Shown: positions 16,908 to 25,899 of the stretch, in pieces
How positions within the stretch are numbered: the first letter of the stretch is position 1
Layout: each line of letters starts with the position of its first letter
Origin: Rhodocyclaceae bacterium
Lineage (GTDB): Bacteria > Pseudomonadota > Gammaproteobacteria > Burkholderiales > Rhodocyclaceae
Direction: 5' to 3'
DNA length: 45,102 nucleotides
NCBI GenBank assembly: GCA_905339315.1
Contig: CAJPFL010000147.1
Coordinates: 1-45,102, forward strand
The notes under the pieces: model-generated
Database searches by the model: none
Told to the model about the DNA's origin: nothing
Seen by the model: only the letters and a program-made list of their open reading frames with translations
Made by a program: the position numbers and the translations under genes

Positions 16908-17251
16908 CAGGCGAGGCGGTCGAGGATGAGGATGGAGACGATCAGGCCGTAGATGGCGATGCCCTCGGCCAGTCCGACGAGGATCAGCAGCCGCCCGAAC
17001 AGCTCGGGCTTTTCCGCCAGGGCGCCGACGGCGGCCGCGCCGACGCGCGCCACGGCAAGGCCGGCGCCGATCGACGAGGCGGCCGTGGCCAGGGCGGCGC
17101 CGAGGAAGCCCCATTGCCAGGCGGCGGCATCCAGGACGGCGCGTTCTGCCGCGAGCGCCTTCGGCGCGTGAGTCAGCAGCAGCGTGGCGCCGGCGCCGAG
17201 CACGGCCGCGAGGACGGTCAGGGCGGCCGTGAAGCGGAATTTCGATTTCAT
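16907..17251 (-). CDS. ntpK: V/A-type ATPase membrane ring subunit K (c subunit)
   Basis: A 114-residue proteolipid with a hydrophobic N-terminal segment (8-28, signal-like), followed by the helical hairpin 47-76 and 84-111. The ion-carrying carboxylate is E96 in LAEGIAIYG. The loop reads ALAEKPELFG, as in V/A-type c subunits. One hairpin per chain plus an N-terminal segment matches the Thermus-type ring. The first hairpin helix (ATAASSIGAGLAV) lacks the glutamine that commonly takes part in sodium binding in sodium-specific rings, so proton use is more likely; this is inference. The start overlaps the subunit I stop by four bases. Confidence 0.92.
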   Translation of the reverse strand: MKSKFRFTAALTVLAAVLGAGATLLLTHAPKALAAERAVLDAAAWQWGFLGAALATAASSIGAGLAVARVGAAAVGALAEKPELFGRLLILVGLAEGIAIYGLIVSILILDRLA

Positions 17252-19065
17252 TTCTGACTCTCCTGTAACGTGAAGACGGGGGGCGGCAGCGGGCGGAACG
17301 GCCTGCCGTCCGCCACGAGGAAGCGCACGAAGAATTCGAACAGTACCAGACGCGTGGTCTGCACCGAGACGACCAGCAGTTCGAGGACGACGATGACGGC
17401 ATTGCCGGCGACGAGCACCGGCAGCCGCGCCTCCCCGGCGGCATCGGCCAGGGCGACGGCGGCCGACGAAAGGCCGGCGTGCGCCAGCGCGAAGGCGCCG
17501 ATGCGGGCGAAGGACAGGGTGTTCACCAGCAGCTGCAGCGTGCGCTCGACGAGCCGGCCGAGCGCCGCCGCCAGCGCCGCCGCGCGCGCCTCGGCCTGCA
17601 GCGCGCCGATGCAACAGGCCAGCACGCCGGCGCCCGCCAGCGCGAAGCCGGCGGCATGGAACAGGGCGGCGGCCAGGCCGACGTAGACGGCGATCAGGCC
17701 GGCGTCGTGCCGCAGCCAGTCCGCGAGTGCGCCGCGCCAGTGCGCCTGCACGCCGCCGAGGCCGAGCCCGGCGAGCAGCAGCAGCATGCCGCCGGCGAGC
17801 GGCGCGGCGAGCACCGTCAGCGGCGCCGCCAGCGGATGCAGCCAGAGCGCCGGCAGCACGCCCTCCAGCGCGAAGACGCTGCCGAAGGCCAGGCCGAACA
17901 ACGCCGCCGAGAGACCGCCGGCGATGAACAGCCGCGCCAGGGCGAAGCGCTTGCGCAGCACGACGCCGACGGCCGCGATGAGCAGCCCCTGGCCGAGGTC
18001 GCCGAACATGAAGCCGAACATCAGCGGCACCGCCAGCGCCAGCAGGCGGCTCGGGTCGGCCTCGTGCGCCGCCGGCATGCCGAGCGCCCGCGCGAACAGC
18101 TCGAAGGGGCGCGCCCACCAGGGGTTGCGCAGCAGAAGCGGCGCGCGCCGCCCTGCCGGCGGCGGCGGGCAATGCAGCAGCGCCGGAATGCCGGCGCGCG
18201 CCAGCGCAGCGTCGAGGACGGCGTTGCCGGCATCCGTCCAGCCGGTGATCCAGGCGATCCATTCGCCCGCGTCCAGGGCCGGCACATGCTGCGTCAGCCA
18301 TTGCAGCCGCGCCGCGTCGCCGAGTGCCCGGCGGATATCGTGGCGCGCATGCAGCGCTTCGAGTTGGCGATGCAGGCCGGCCTCTGCCGCCCGCAGCCCG
18401 GCCAGCCTGCGATCGATGCCGGCAAGCGCTGCGGCGGGTTCGCCCGCCAGCCAGGCCGGCAGGCGCTGCAGGACCCCCTTCAGGGCCGCCGCCTGCTCCG
18501 CCAGCGCTTCCATCTCCGTCCCCGGGACGACGACGATTGCATGCGACGGATCGCCGCCGGACAGGCGGCGCACCAGCGCGGCCGGCGGCAGCGCCGCTTC
18601 GCTGCGGCCCGGCAGCGCCAGCAGGCACGCCGGCGCGAGCGGCCCGGCGGCGGCCAGCGCGGAAAAATCCAGGCGGCTCTCCGGCAGCGCCGCCAGCAGG
18701 CGCTGCCAGAGTTGCGCCTCGCGCAACTCGGCCTCGCAGCGCTGCAATCGCTGGATCAGCGGCTCGGCCTCGGCGGCCCACGCCCGCAGGATGGCCAGGG
18801 CACGCGCCAGGGCCGGCGCCGGCGCTTCGGGAAACGCCGACGGCTGCCAGCCGTCGGCGGGCCAGTAGGCCCGGTAGTGCGCCGCCAGGGCGCGGTATTC
18901 GGCCAGCAGCGGTCCGATGCCGGCCAGTCCGTCTGGCAGCGAGCTGGCATCGCGCGTTTCCAGCTCCACCGCGCCGGTGGCCGCCAGCGCGGCCAGGGCC
19001 GCGGCCGCATCGTCGCGTTGCAGGACGATCTCGAACCAGCGCGCCGGCTGCGGCCGCATCGTCAT
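17248..19065 (-). CDS. ntpI: V/A-type ATPase subunit I (a subunit, ion channel half)
   Basis: 605 residues. The N-terminal soluble half (about 1-330) is rich in helices and acts as the stator arm. The C-terminal half has about seven membrane segments. Signature blocks are PLMFGFMFGDLGQGLLIAA, the helix LVNTLSFARIGAFALAHAGL, and VVSVQTTRLVLFEFFVRFL, all typical of subunit I, including the arginine that faces the ring carboxylate. The start at 19065 overlaps subunit C by four bases (ATGA); the longer open frame upstream lies inside subunit C and is not used. Confidence 0.93.
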   Translation of the reverse strand: MTMRPQPARWFEIVLQRDDAAAALAALAATGAVELETRDASSLPDGLAGIGPLLAEYRALAAHYRAYWPADGWQPSAFPEAPAPALARALAILRAWAAEAEPLIQRLQRCEAELREAQLWQRLLAALPESRLDFSALAAAGPLAPACLLALPGRSEAALPPAALVRRLSGGDPSHAIVVVPGTEMEALAEQAAALKGVLQRLPAWLAGEPAAALAGIDRRLAGLRAAEAGLHRQLEALHARHDIRRALGDAARLQWLTQHVPALDAGEWIAWITGWTDAGNAVLDAALARAGIPALLHCPPPPAGRRAPLLLRNPWWARPFELFARALGMPAAHEADPSRLLALAVPLMFGFMFGDLGQGLLIAAVGVVLRKRFALARLFIAGGLSAALFGLAFGSVFALEGVLPALWLHPLAAPLTVLAAPLAGGMLLLLAGLGLGGVQAHWRGALADWLRHDAGLIAVYVGLAAALFHAAGFALAGAGVLACCIGALQAEARAAALAAALGRLVERTLQLLVNTLSFARIGAFALAHAGLSSAAVALADAAGEARLPVLVAGNAVIVVLELLVVSVQTTRLVLFEFFVRFLVADGRPFRPLPPPVFTLQESQK

Positions 19066-19799
19066 GACACCGCCGCCGCATCGGCAAGGACGGCGCGCGG
19101 CGCGAGCGCGGCGCGCAGGCGCTCCAGGTCGAGCAGCGCCAGCGAGAGGAAAACGAACGCCGCCGCCGGCGAGAGCAGGCTGCGGCGGAACAGCCCGTCC
19201 AGCCGCGCCTGCAGGCGCTGCCGCAGAAGCCAGGCCTCGGCCGGCGCGGCGACGCTGAAGGCCGCCTGGTGCTGGCGCAGCGTGCGTTCCAGCGCAGCGA
19301 ACAGCGCCGCATCCCCGGCGTCCATCGGCGGCAGGCGCCGGCGCCATTCCGCCAGCCAGGCCTCGCCCCGCGGCTGCCCCGGCAGTCGCGTGAAAGTCAG
19401 CGCCGGCGGGACGGCGGCGGCATTGCCGTCGCAGAGCGCCGCCAGTTCCGGCTCGGTGCGCATCCACGGCAGGACCTCACCGCCCCCGATCAGGTGATCC
19501 AGCGCCGGCAGCGCCGGCAGCAGTGCGCACCAGCCGACCGCCGCCTGCCATTCCTCAGGCATCCAGCGCGCCACCTCCGCCACCAGCGCCCGCCAGCACC
19601 GGCGCAGGCCGCTTTCCAGCGCATGCGCGCCGCCGGCCTCGGCGCAGCCCTCGAGCCAGCCGCGGAAAGCCGATTCGCGGCCATACGCCAGCGCCGCGGA
19701 AAATCCGCGCAGCGAAGCCAGCCGATGCCAGGCGGCCTCGTCCGGGCGCTGGCCGTAACGCGCCTGCAGCCGCGCCTGGGCGTAGTCGATGCCCGTCAT
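19062..19799 (-). CDS. ntpC: Probable V/A-type ATPase subunit C (divergent)
   Basis: A 245-residue, largely helical protein starting MTGIDYAQARLQARYGQRP. It sits between the small stalk subunit and subunit I, where subunit C (the socket that links the rotor shaft to the c-ring) is needed to complete the enzyme, and no other gene in the operon fills that role. It is shorter than typical C subunits (about 330) and I see only a general resemblance (tryptophan- and leucine-rich helices, a hydrophobic C-terminal helix FVFLSLALLDLERLR). The call is by elimination and context. A role as an unknown accessory subunit cannot be excluded. Confidence 0.6.
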   Translation of the reverse strand: MTGIDYAQARLQARYGQRPDEAAWHRLASLRGFSAALAYGRESAFRGWLEGCAEAGGAHALESGLRRCWRALVAEVARWMPEEWQAAVGWCALLPALPALDHLIGGGEVLPWMRTEPELAALCDGNAAAVPPALTFTRLPGQPRGEAWLAEWRRRLPPMDAGDAALFAALERTLRQHQAAFSVAAPAEAWLLRQRLQARLDGLFRRSLLSPAAAFVFLSLALLDLERLRAALAPRAVLADAAAVS

Positions 19800-20194
19800 G
19801 GGTCCGCTCTCCGCCCGCCTTGCCGCGGCAGGGGATGGGGATGACTCGCAACTGTTGTCTGCGCCCCGCCCAGTTCCGCCGCGACAGCCGCCACCGCGGC
19901 GGCAATCGCGGCCTCGTCGGCGGGGCTGTCGATGGCGGCGGCGGCAAGGCGGGCGATTTCGGCTTCGACTTCTTCAGTCTGCTGGCGGATGCGCCTTGCG
20001 GCCGCCTCGCGCAGGCGTGCCAGGCGCTGCTCGCCGCGCTCGGCGATGCGCCGCGCCTGCGCGCGCGCGCCCAGCAGGATTTCCTCGCCCTCGCGGCGGG
20101 CCGCCTCGATGGCGGCCAGGGCATCGCGCTCGGCCGCGAGCACCTCGGCAATCGCCGCCTCGACTTCCGCCGAGGGCCTGTCTTCCGGCAACAA
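19796..20194 (-). CDS. Probable V/A-type ATPase subunit G/H (peripheral-stalk coiled coil)
   Basis: 132 residues, of which about 10-100 form one charged helix rich in Ala, Glu and Arg (AEVLAAERDALAAIEAARRE, ARRIRQQTEEVEAEIAR). This is the layout of the subunit G/H coil that pairs with subunit E. The start is a TTG at 20194 with AGGGAG five bases upstream; an ATG at 20199 is in another frame and overlaps the Shine-Dalgarno. The C-terminal tail past residue 110 (SHPHPLPRQGG) looks unstructured. It is the first gene of the operon and overlaps subunit C by four bases. Confidence 0.7.
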   Translation of the reverse strand: MLPEDRPSAEVEAAIAEVLAAERDALAAIEAARREGEEILLGARAQARRIAERGEQRLARLREAAARRIRQQTEEVEAEIARLAAAAIDSPADEAAIAAAVAAVAAELGGAQTTVASHPHPLPRQGGRRADP

Positions 20195-20221
20195 AGCATC
20201 TCCCTGAAACGGTTTTTGGCA

Positions 20222-20250
20222 ACTCTGAGGCCGCGGCGCGACAGCGTCAA
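20222..20250 (-). promoter_or_regulatory. Candidate promoter of the V/A-ATPase operon
   Basis: In the 84-base gap between lutC and the ATPase operon, the minus strand reads TTGACG (20250-20245), 17 bases, then CAGAGT (20227-20222). The -35 is near consensus and the -10 is poor. A GCCGGC-N4-GCCGGC hairpin at 20255-20270 lies just upstream and could end part of the lut transcript, although no T-tract follows. Confidence 0.35.
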
Positions 20251-20278
20251 GCGTGCCGGCAAAGGCCGGCCCTTGCCG

Positions 20279-20935
20279 TCATTCCGCCGCAAGCAGGACG
20301 ATATGCACCCGGTAGGGCCCGTGCGCACCGAGCACCAGCGTCTGCTCGATGTCACCGGTGCGCGAGGGGCCGGAGATGAAGTTCACCGCGCGCGGCAGTT
20401 CGCCGCATTCGGCGCGGACCAGATCGAAGGCTTCCTCCATGCCGCGCACGATGCGCGAAGCCGGCACCACGGCGATGTGCGTTTCCGGCAGCAGGCTGGA
20501 GGCGGCCGGCGTCTCGGGGCCGGAGAGCAGCACCAGCGTGCCGGTCTCGGCTACGGCGCAGAACACGCCGGTGATGCCGACCAAATCGTCGCCGTTGGCG
20601 CTGCGCGCTTCGACGCGCAGGCCCGCGCCGGCCCAGTCGAGTCCCGCCAGTTGCGGCCATGCGACCGCCGCGCGCGGTAGATCGTGCGCAGCCAGGTAGC
20701 GGACTGCCGCTGCCGGCGCCGCCTCGAGGCGCGCCACGATCTCGACGGTGCTGGCGAGGGCCTCGGAGCGGTCACGAAAGCGCGCGACGAGATCGGCGTC
20801 GGGCGCCGGCCGCGGCCCCTGCGCCCGGCGCGCCAGCACGGCATCGATTGCGGTGCGGCCGGCGGCGGCGTTCTCCGCGCTGCGGCCGAGCCGCCGTCGG
20901 ATGCGGCCGAGAATGTCGTCCCTGGAATCCTTCAT
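20279..20935 (-). CDS. lutC: LutC/YkgG-type LUD domain protein
   Basis: A 218-residue LutC-family protein, normal length. It starts with the usual SRDDILGRIRRRLG helix. The LUD domain includes VGITGVFCAVAETGTLVLLSG, LLPETHIAVVPASRIVRGME and the C-terminal FISGPSRTGDIEQTLVLGAHGP. LutC works with LutA and LutB in oxidation of L-lactate to pyruvate. Here it is the last gene of the operon, separated from lutB by two dehydrogenase genes. Its ATG at 20935 overlaps the upstream stop by four bases. Confidence 0.93.
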   Translation of the reverse strand: MKDSRDDILGRIRRRLGRSAENAAAGRTAIDAVLARRAQGPRPAPDADLVARFRDRSEALASTVEIVARLEAAPAAAVRYLAAHDLPRAAVAWPQLAGLDWAGAGLRVEARSANGDDLVGITGVFCAVAETGTLVLLSGPETPAASSLLPETHIAVVPASRIVRGMEEAFDLVRAECGELPRAVNFISGPSRTGDIEQTLVLGAHGPYRVHIVLLAAE

Positions 20936-21885
20936 GCGACGCGGTTCCTCGGTTCGCCGCGGGCGAAGGCCTCGATGTTGCCGGTGAGCTGGTCGAGCAG
21001 GGTCTGCATCGCCCGCGCCGAGGCCCAGGCGACGTGCGGCGTCAGGATGAAGTTGGGCTGGTCGATTTCCAGCAGCGGATTGCCCTCGCGCGGCGGCTCC
21101 TTCGACAGCACGTCGAAGCCGGCGCCGCCGATCCAGCCTTCCTTCAGAGCGCGCGCCAGCGCCGCCTCGTCGACGAGGCCGCCGCGGGCGGTGTTGATGA
21201 GCACGGCCTCCGGCTTCATCTGCTTCAGCTCCGCCTCGCCGATCATGCCGCGCGTGGCATCGTTGAGCGGACAGTGCAGCGAAATCACGTCGGCCTCGCG
21301 CAGCACCGCCTCGAACGCCGTCCTGCCGGGCCTGACTTTCGTTTCGCCCTTGTGCTCCCCCCACAGCACGCGCATGCCGAAGGCCTCGGCAAGGCGCGCC
21401 ACGCCCTCGCCGAGCGAGCCGCGGCCGAAGATGCCCAGCGTCGCGCCGTGGAGGTCGCCGATCGGGTGGTCGAAGAAGCAGAACAGCGGCGCCTGCTGCC
21501 ACTTGCCGGCCTGCACGTCGCGCCGGTAGGCGAGCAGTTTGCGCCTGAGCGCCATGGTCAGGGCGATGACGTGCTCGGGCACGGTGTTCACGGCGTAGCC
21601 GCGGATGTTCGAGGCGACGATGCCGTGCTCGCGGCACCAGGCGAGGTCGACGTTGTCGGTGCCGGTGGCGGCGATGGCGACCATCTTCAGGGCAGGCAAG
21701 GTGGCGAGCAGCTCGCCGCGCAGCTGCACCTTGTTGACGATGACGATGCTGGCCGCGCGCACCCGCTGCGCCAGTTCCTCCGGCTTGGTCAGCGGATATT
21801 CGGTGTAGTCGTGCGGAAAATCCGGCCGGCGGAAGTCGCCGCGGATGGACTCGCGCTCGAGGAAGACGATCTTGTGCTCAGCCAT
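20932..21885 (-). CDS. D-2-hydroxyacid dehydrogenase (glycerate/hydroxypyruvate dehydrogenase-like)
   Basis: A 317-residue cytosolic NAD(P)-dependent dehydrogenase. The dinucleotide motif GIFGRGSLG is at 151-159. The catalytic residues are R234 (NTARGGLVDE), E263 (LSKEPP) and H284 (LTPHVAWAS). The TPHVAWAS form is typical of the HprA-like glycerate dehydrogenases. It interconverts a D-2-hydroxy acid and a 2-keto acid. Embedded between mmsA-like and lutC genes, it probably handles the same carbon source; the substrate is not known. The start codon follows the upstream gene's stop by only three bases. Confidence 0.88.
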   Translation of the reverse strand: MAEHKIVFLERESIRGDFRRPDFPHDYTEYPLTKPEELAQRVRAASIVIVNKVQLRGELLATLPALKMVAIAATGTDNVDLAWCREHGIVASNIRGYAVNTVPEHVIALTMALRRKLLAYRRDVQAGKWQQAPLFCFFDHPIGDLHGATLGIFGRGSLGEGVARLAEAFGMRVLWGEHKGETKVRPGRTAFEAVLREADVISLHCPLNDATRGMIGEAELKQMKPEAVLINTARGGLVDEAALARALKEGWIGGAGFDVLSKEPPREGNPLLEIDQPNFILTPHVAWASARAMQTLLDQLTGNIEAFARGEPRNRVA

Positions 21886-21888
21886 ATT

Positions 21889-23384
<1,496 letters not shown>

Positions 23385-23388
<4 letters not shown>

Positions 23389-24788
23389 TTGCGTTTCTCC
23401 GAATACAGTTCGCGAAAGGTTTTTCCTTCGGGTGCCGGGAAGTCGCGGCCGGCAGTCCACGACGGCGCGAGGCCCAGGACGCGGATGCGGTCCCCGCCTT
23501 CCGCCAGCCAGTTCAGGTAGCGCACGCCGAGCTTCGCCGCCAGCGCATACAGCCCGGGATGCCGCGCCAGCCAGGCCCACAGTTTCAGCGCCGCGCGTTC
23601 GCCCCAGGGCCGCAGGCCGCGCTCGACCTGCTGCTCGCGCAGCTTGCGCATCAGGTCCGGCAGCGGGATCTTCACCGGGCAGACGACGCCGCACTGGTTG
23701 CACAGTGTGGCGGCGTGCGGCAGCTCGATGGCATTCTCCAGCCCGACGAAGAGCGGTGTCAGCACCGAACCCATCGGGCCGGGATAGACCCAGCCGTAGG
23801 CGTGGCCGCCGATGGTCTGGTACACCGGGCAGTGGTTCATGCAGGCGGCGCAGCGGATGCAGCGCAGCATGTCCTGGAAGTCGCTGCCGACGAGGTCGAC
23901 GCGGCCGTTGTCGACCAGGATGAAATACAGGTGCTCGGGGCCGTCGGTGTCCTCCGGCCGCTTGACGCCCGTCAGCACGGAGAAGTAGTTGGAGATCGTC
24001 TGGCCGGTCGCCGAGCGCGGCAGGATGCGCATCAGCGTGGCGAGGTCCTCCAGCGTCGGGATGACCTTCTCGACGCCGGTGATGACGACGTGCACCTTCG
24101 GCAGCGTCGTCACCATGCGGCCGTTGCCCTCGTTGGTGACCAGCGCCACCGAGCCGGTCTCGGCAACGAGGAAGTTGCCGCCGGAGATGCCCATCTCGGC
24201 CGAGAGAAAATGCGCGCGCAGCATTTCGCGCGCCTCGCGCGTCATCTCGCCGATGTCCGTTTTGCGCGGCCGGTGGTGCACGCGCTCGAACAGTTCGGCC
24301 ACCTCCTCCCTGGTCTTGTGGATGGCGGGGGCGATGATGTGCGAGGGCAGCTCGTTGTCGTTGATCTGCAGGATGTACTCGCCGAGGTCGGTCTCCACCG
24401 GCTGCACGCCCGCTGCTTCCAGCGCGGCGTTGAGGCCGGCCTCTTCCGAGAGCATGGACTTCGACTTGATGGCCTTCCTGACGCCGTGGCGGCGCGCGAT
24501 CTCCGTCACCAGGCGGCAGATCTCGGCGCCGTCGCGCGCCCACAGCACCTGGCCGCCGCGTTTCGTCGCTTCCGACTCGAAGCGCTCCAGCCACAGGTCG
24601 AGGTCGGCAATGCAGGTGTTGCGGATGGCCTTCGAGGCCTCGCGCGTCGCCTCGAGGTCGATCTCAGCGACGGCGCGCTTGCGCCCCTCGACGAACAGGC
24701 CCTTGGCCGTCCCCAGCTTGGCCTGCAGCGCGCGGTCGGCTGCCGCCTCGGCGGCGCGCGCCTTGAAGTGCATGGAGCGGACTTCCAC
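23385..24788 (-). CDS. lutB: LutB-type iron-sulfur protein
   Basis: 467 residues, normal for LutB. The N-terminal LUD domain contains AEMGISGGNFLVAETGSVAL (about 198-217). The ferredoxin-like part has two cluster motifs: C310-C313-C316-C320 (CIRCAACMNHCP) and C363-C366-C370 (CNQCGVVCP). The C-terminal DUF (LRPWGERAALKLW) is also present. It passes electrons from lactate oxidation. The start is a GTG at 24788 that shares one base with the lutA stop and has GGGGAG five bases upstream; the ATG at 24773 is an alternative. It depends on a LutA partner, which is badly shortened here. Confidence 0.93.
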
Positions 24789-25015
24789 TATGGCTCCCCC
24801 GCCAATATCTCGGCGATGTGCAGCACCCTGGTGGTTTCGTCGCCCAGGCGCGCGGCGCGGCGGTCGCCCGAATTGTAGGCGGGCTGGCCGCAGCAGGTCT
24901 GGCTCACCGGCACGACGACCTCGCAGCCGGCCGCCTGCAGCAGACGGATGGCGGCAAATCCGATGCGCGGCCGCAGCAGGTCGACCAGGCAGGTGACGAA
25001 CAGGCCCACCCTCAC
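24788..25015 (-). pseudogene. lutA: lutA with large in-frame internal deletion
   Basis: Only 75 codons remain of a gene that usually has about 240-270. Residues 1-50 are a perfect LutA start (MRVGLFVTCLVDLLRPRIGF, then QTCCGQPAYNSGD). After GDRRAAR the frame jumps directly to what looks like the extreme C-terminus (TRVLHIAEILAGEP). The middle, which holds the second CCG cysteine domain and the conserved glycine/histidine blocks, is missing, yet the frame and the stop/start overlap with lutB are kept. The start is a GTG at 25015 with CGGAG six bases upstream. The product should not be a working LutA. Either a recent in-frame deletion or an assembly collapse could explain it. Confidence 0.8.
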
Positions 25016-25088
25016 ATCACGCTCCGTCGCGGTCTGGTTTTCACGATCTGATATATTATTCCGCCATTCGATTCAACGGAAGCCGATC
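25016..25088. promoter_or_regulatory. Divergent lut / iclR control region
   Basis: A 73-base gap with a strongly AT-rich core (ATATATTATT at 25051-25060) in GC-rich surroundings. On the minus strand TTGAAT (25076-25071) and TATATC (25055-25050) stand 15 bases apart and could serve the lut operon. IclR regulators often bind such divergent gaps, so the core is the likely operator. The exact site cannot be fixed. Confidence 0.4.
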
Positions 25089-25859
25089 TTGCCCCAGCCC
25101 GAAGCGAAAAGCTCCATCCAGGTCATCGAGCGCATGATCACGCTGCTCGACGTGCTGGCGCACCATCAGGATGCCGTCAGCCTGAAGCAGCTGTCGCGGG
25201 AGACCGGCCTGCACCCGTCCACCGCGCACCGCATCCTCGGCGCCATGACCGCCAGCAGCTTCGTCGAGCGCGCCGAACCGGGCGCCTACCGCCTCGGCAT
25301 CCGCCTGCTGGAACTGGGCAATATCGTCAAGTCGCGCATCAACATTCGCGAGATCGCGCTGCCTTTCATGCAGACCCTGCACGGCCAGATCGGCGAAAGC
25401 GTCAACCTCGGCATTCGCCACGACGACGAGATCATTTATGTTGAACGCACCTCCAGCGGCCGCTCCTCGGTGCGCGTGGTGCACCTCGTCGGCGCCCGCG
25501 CGCCGCTGCACGCCACCGCCGTCGGCAAGCTGTTCCTGGTAGAGGACGGCCTGCAGAAACTGCGCGAGTACGCCAAACGCACCGGCCTTCCCGGCTTCAC
25601 GCCGACCTCGCTCACCACCCTGCCCGTCCTGGAAAAGGAACTCGACCGCGTGCGCCGCCATGGCGTCGCCTTCGACAACGAGGAGATCGAGCAGGGCCTG
25701 CGCTGCATCGCCGCGCCGGTAAGGGACGATTCCGGCGAGCTGGTGGCCGGCCTCTCCGTCTCGGCGCCCGCCGAGCGCTACGACGCCGAGTGGATTCCGC
25801 TCATCAAGCAGGCGGCCGACAACATCTCGCACGCGCTCGGCCACATCCCAAAAAAATAG
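25089..25859 (+). CDS. IclR-family transcriptional regulator
   Basis: A 256-residue IclR protein. Residues about 8-70 are the winged helix-turn-helix (IQVIERMITLLDVLA, LKQLSRETGLHPSTAHRIL). Residues about 85-250 are the effector domain with ESVNLGIRHDDEIIYVER, APLHATAVGK and LRCIAAPVRD. The start is taken as the TTG at 25089: GGAAG lies six bases upstream and the encoded N-terminus has normal family length. In-frame codons further upstream run into the divergent control region. It very probably controls the adjacent lut-type operon in response to a small organic acid. Confidence 0.88.
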   Translation: MPQPEAKSSIQVIERMITLLDVLAHHQDAVSLKQLSRETGLHPSTAHRILGAMTASSFVERAEPGAYRLGIRLLELGNIVKSRINIREIALPFMQTLHGQIGESVNLGIRHDDEIIYVERTSSGRSSVRVVHLVGARAPLHATAVGKLFLVEDGLQKLREYAKRTGLPGFTPTSLTTLPVLEKELDRVRRHGVAFDNEEIEQGLRCIAAPVRDDSGELVAGLSVSAPAERYDAEWIPLIKQAADNISHALGHIPKK

Positions 25860-25877
25860 GCCGGCTGTCAGCCGGCC
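25850..25877 (-). terminator. Intrinsic terminator of the PBP7-type gene
   Basis: An 8-base stem, GGCCGGCT-N3-AGCCGGCC, at 25859-25877 is followed on the minus strand by seven T residues (25856-25850). The stem shares its first base with the iclR stop codon and the T-tract lies within the last iclR codons (Lys-Lys). On the plus strand no T-tract follows, so it mainly serves the minus-strand gene. Confidence 0.75.
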
Positions 25878-25899
25878 CGTTGTCCCGTTCGCGGTGCCC

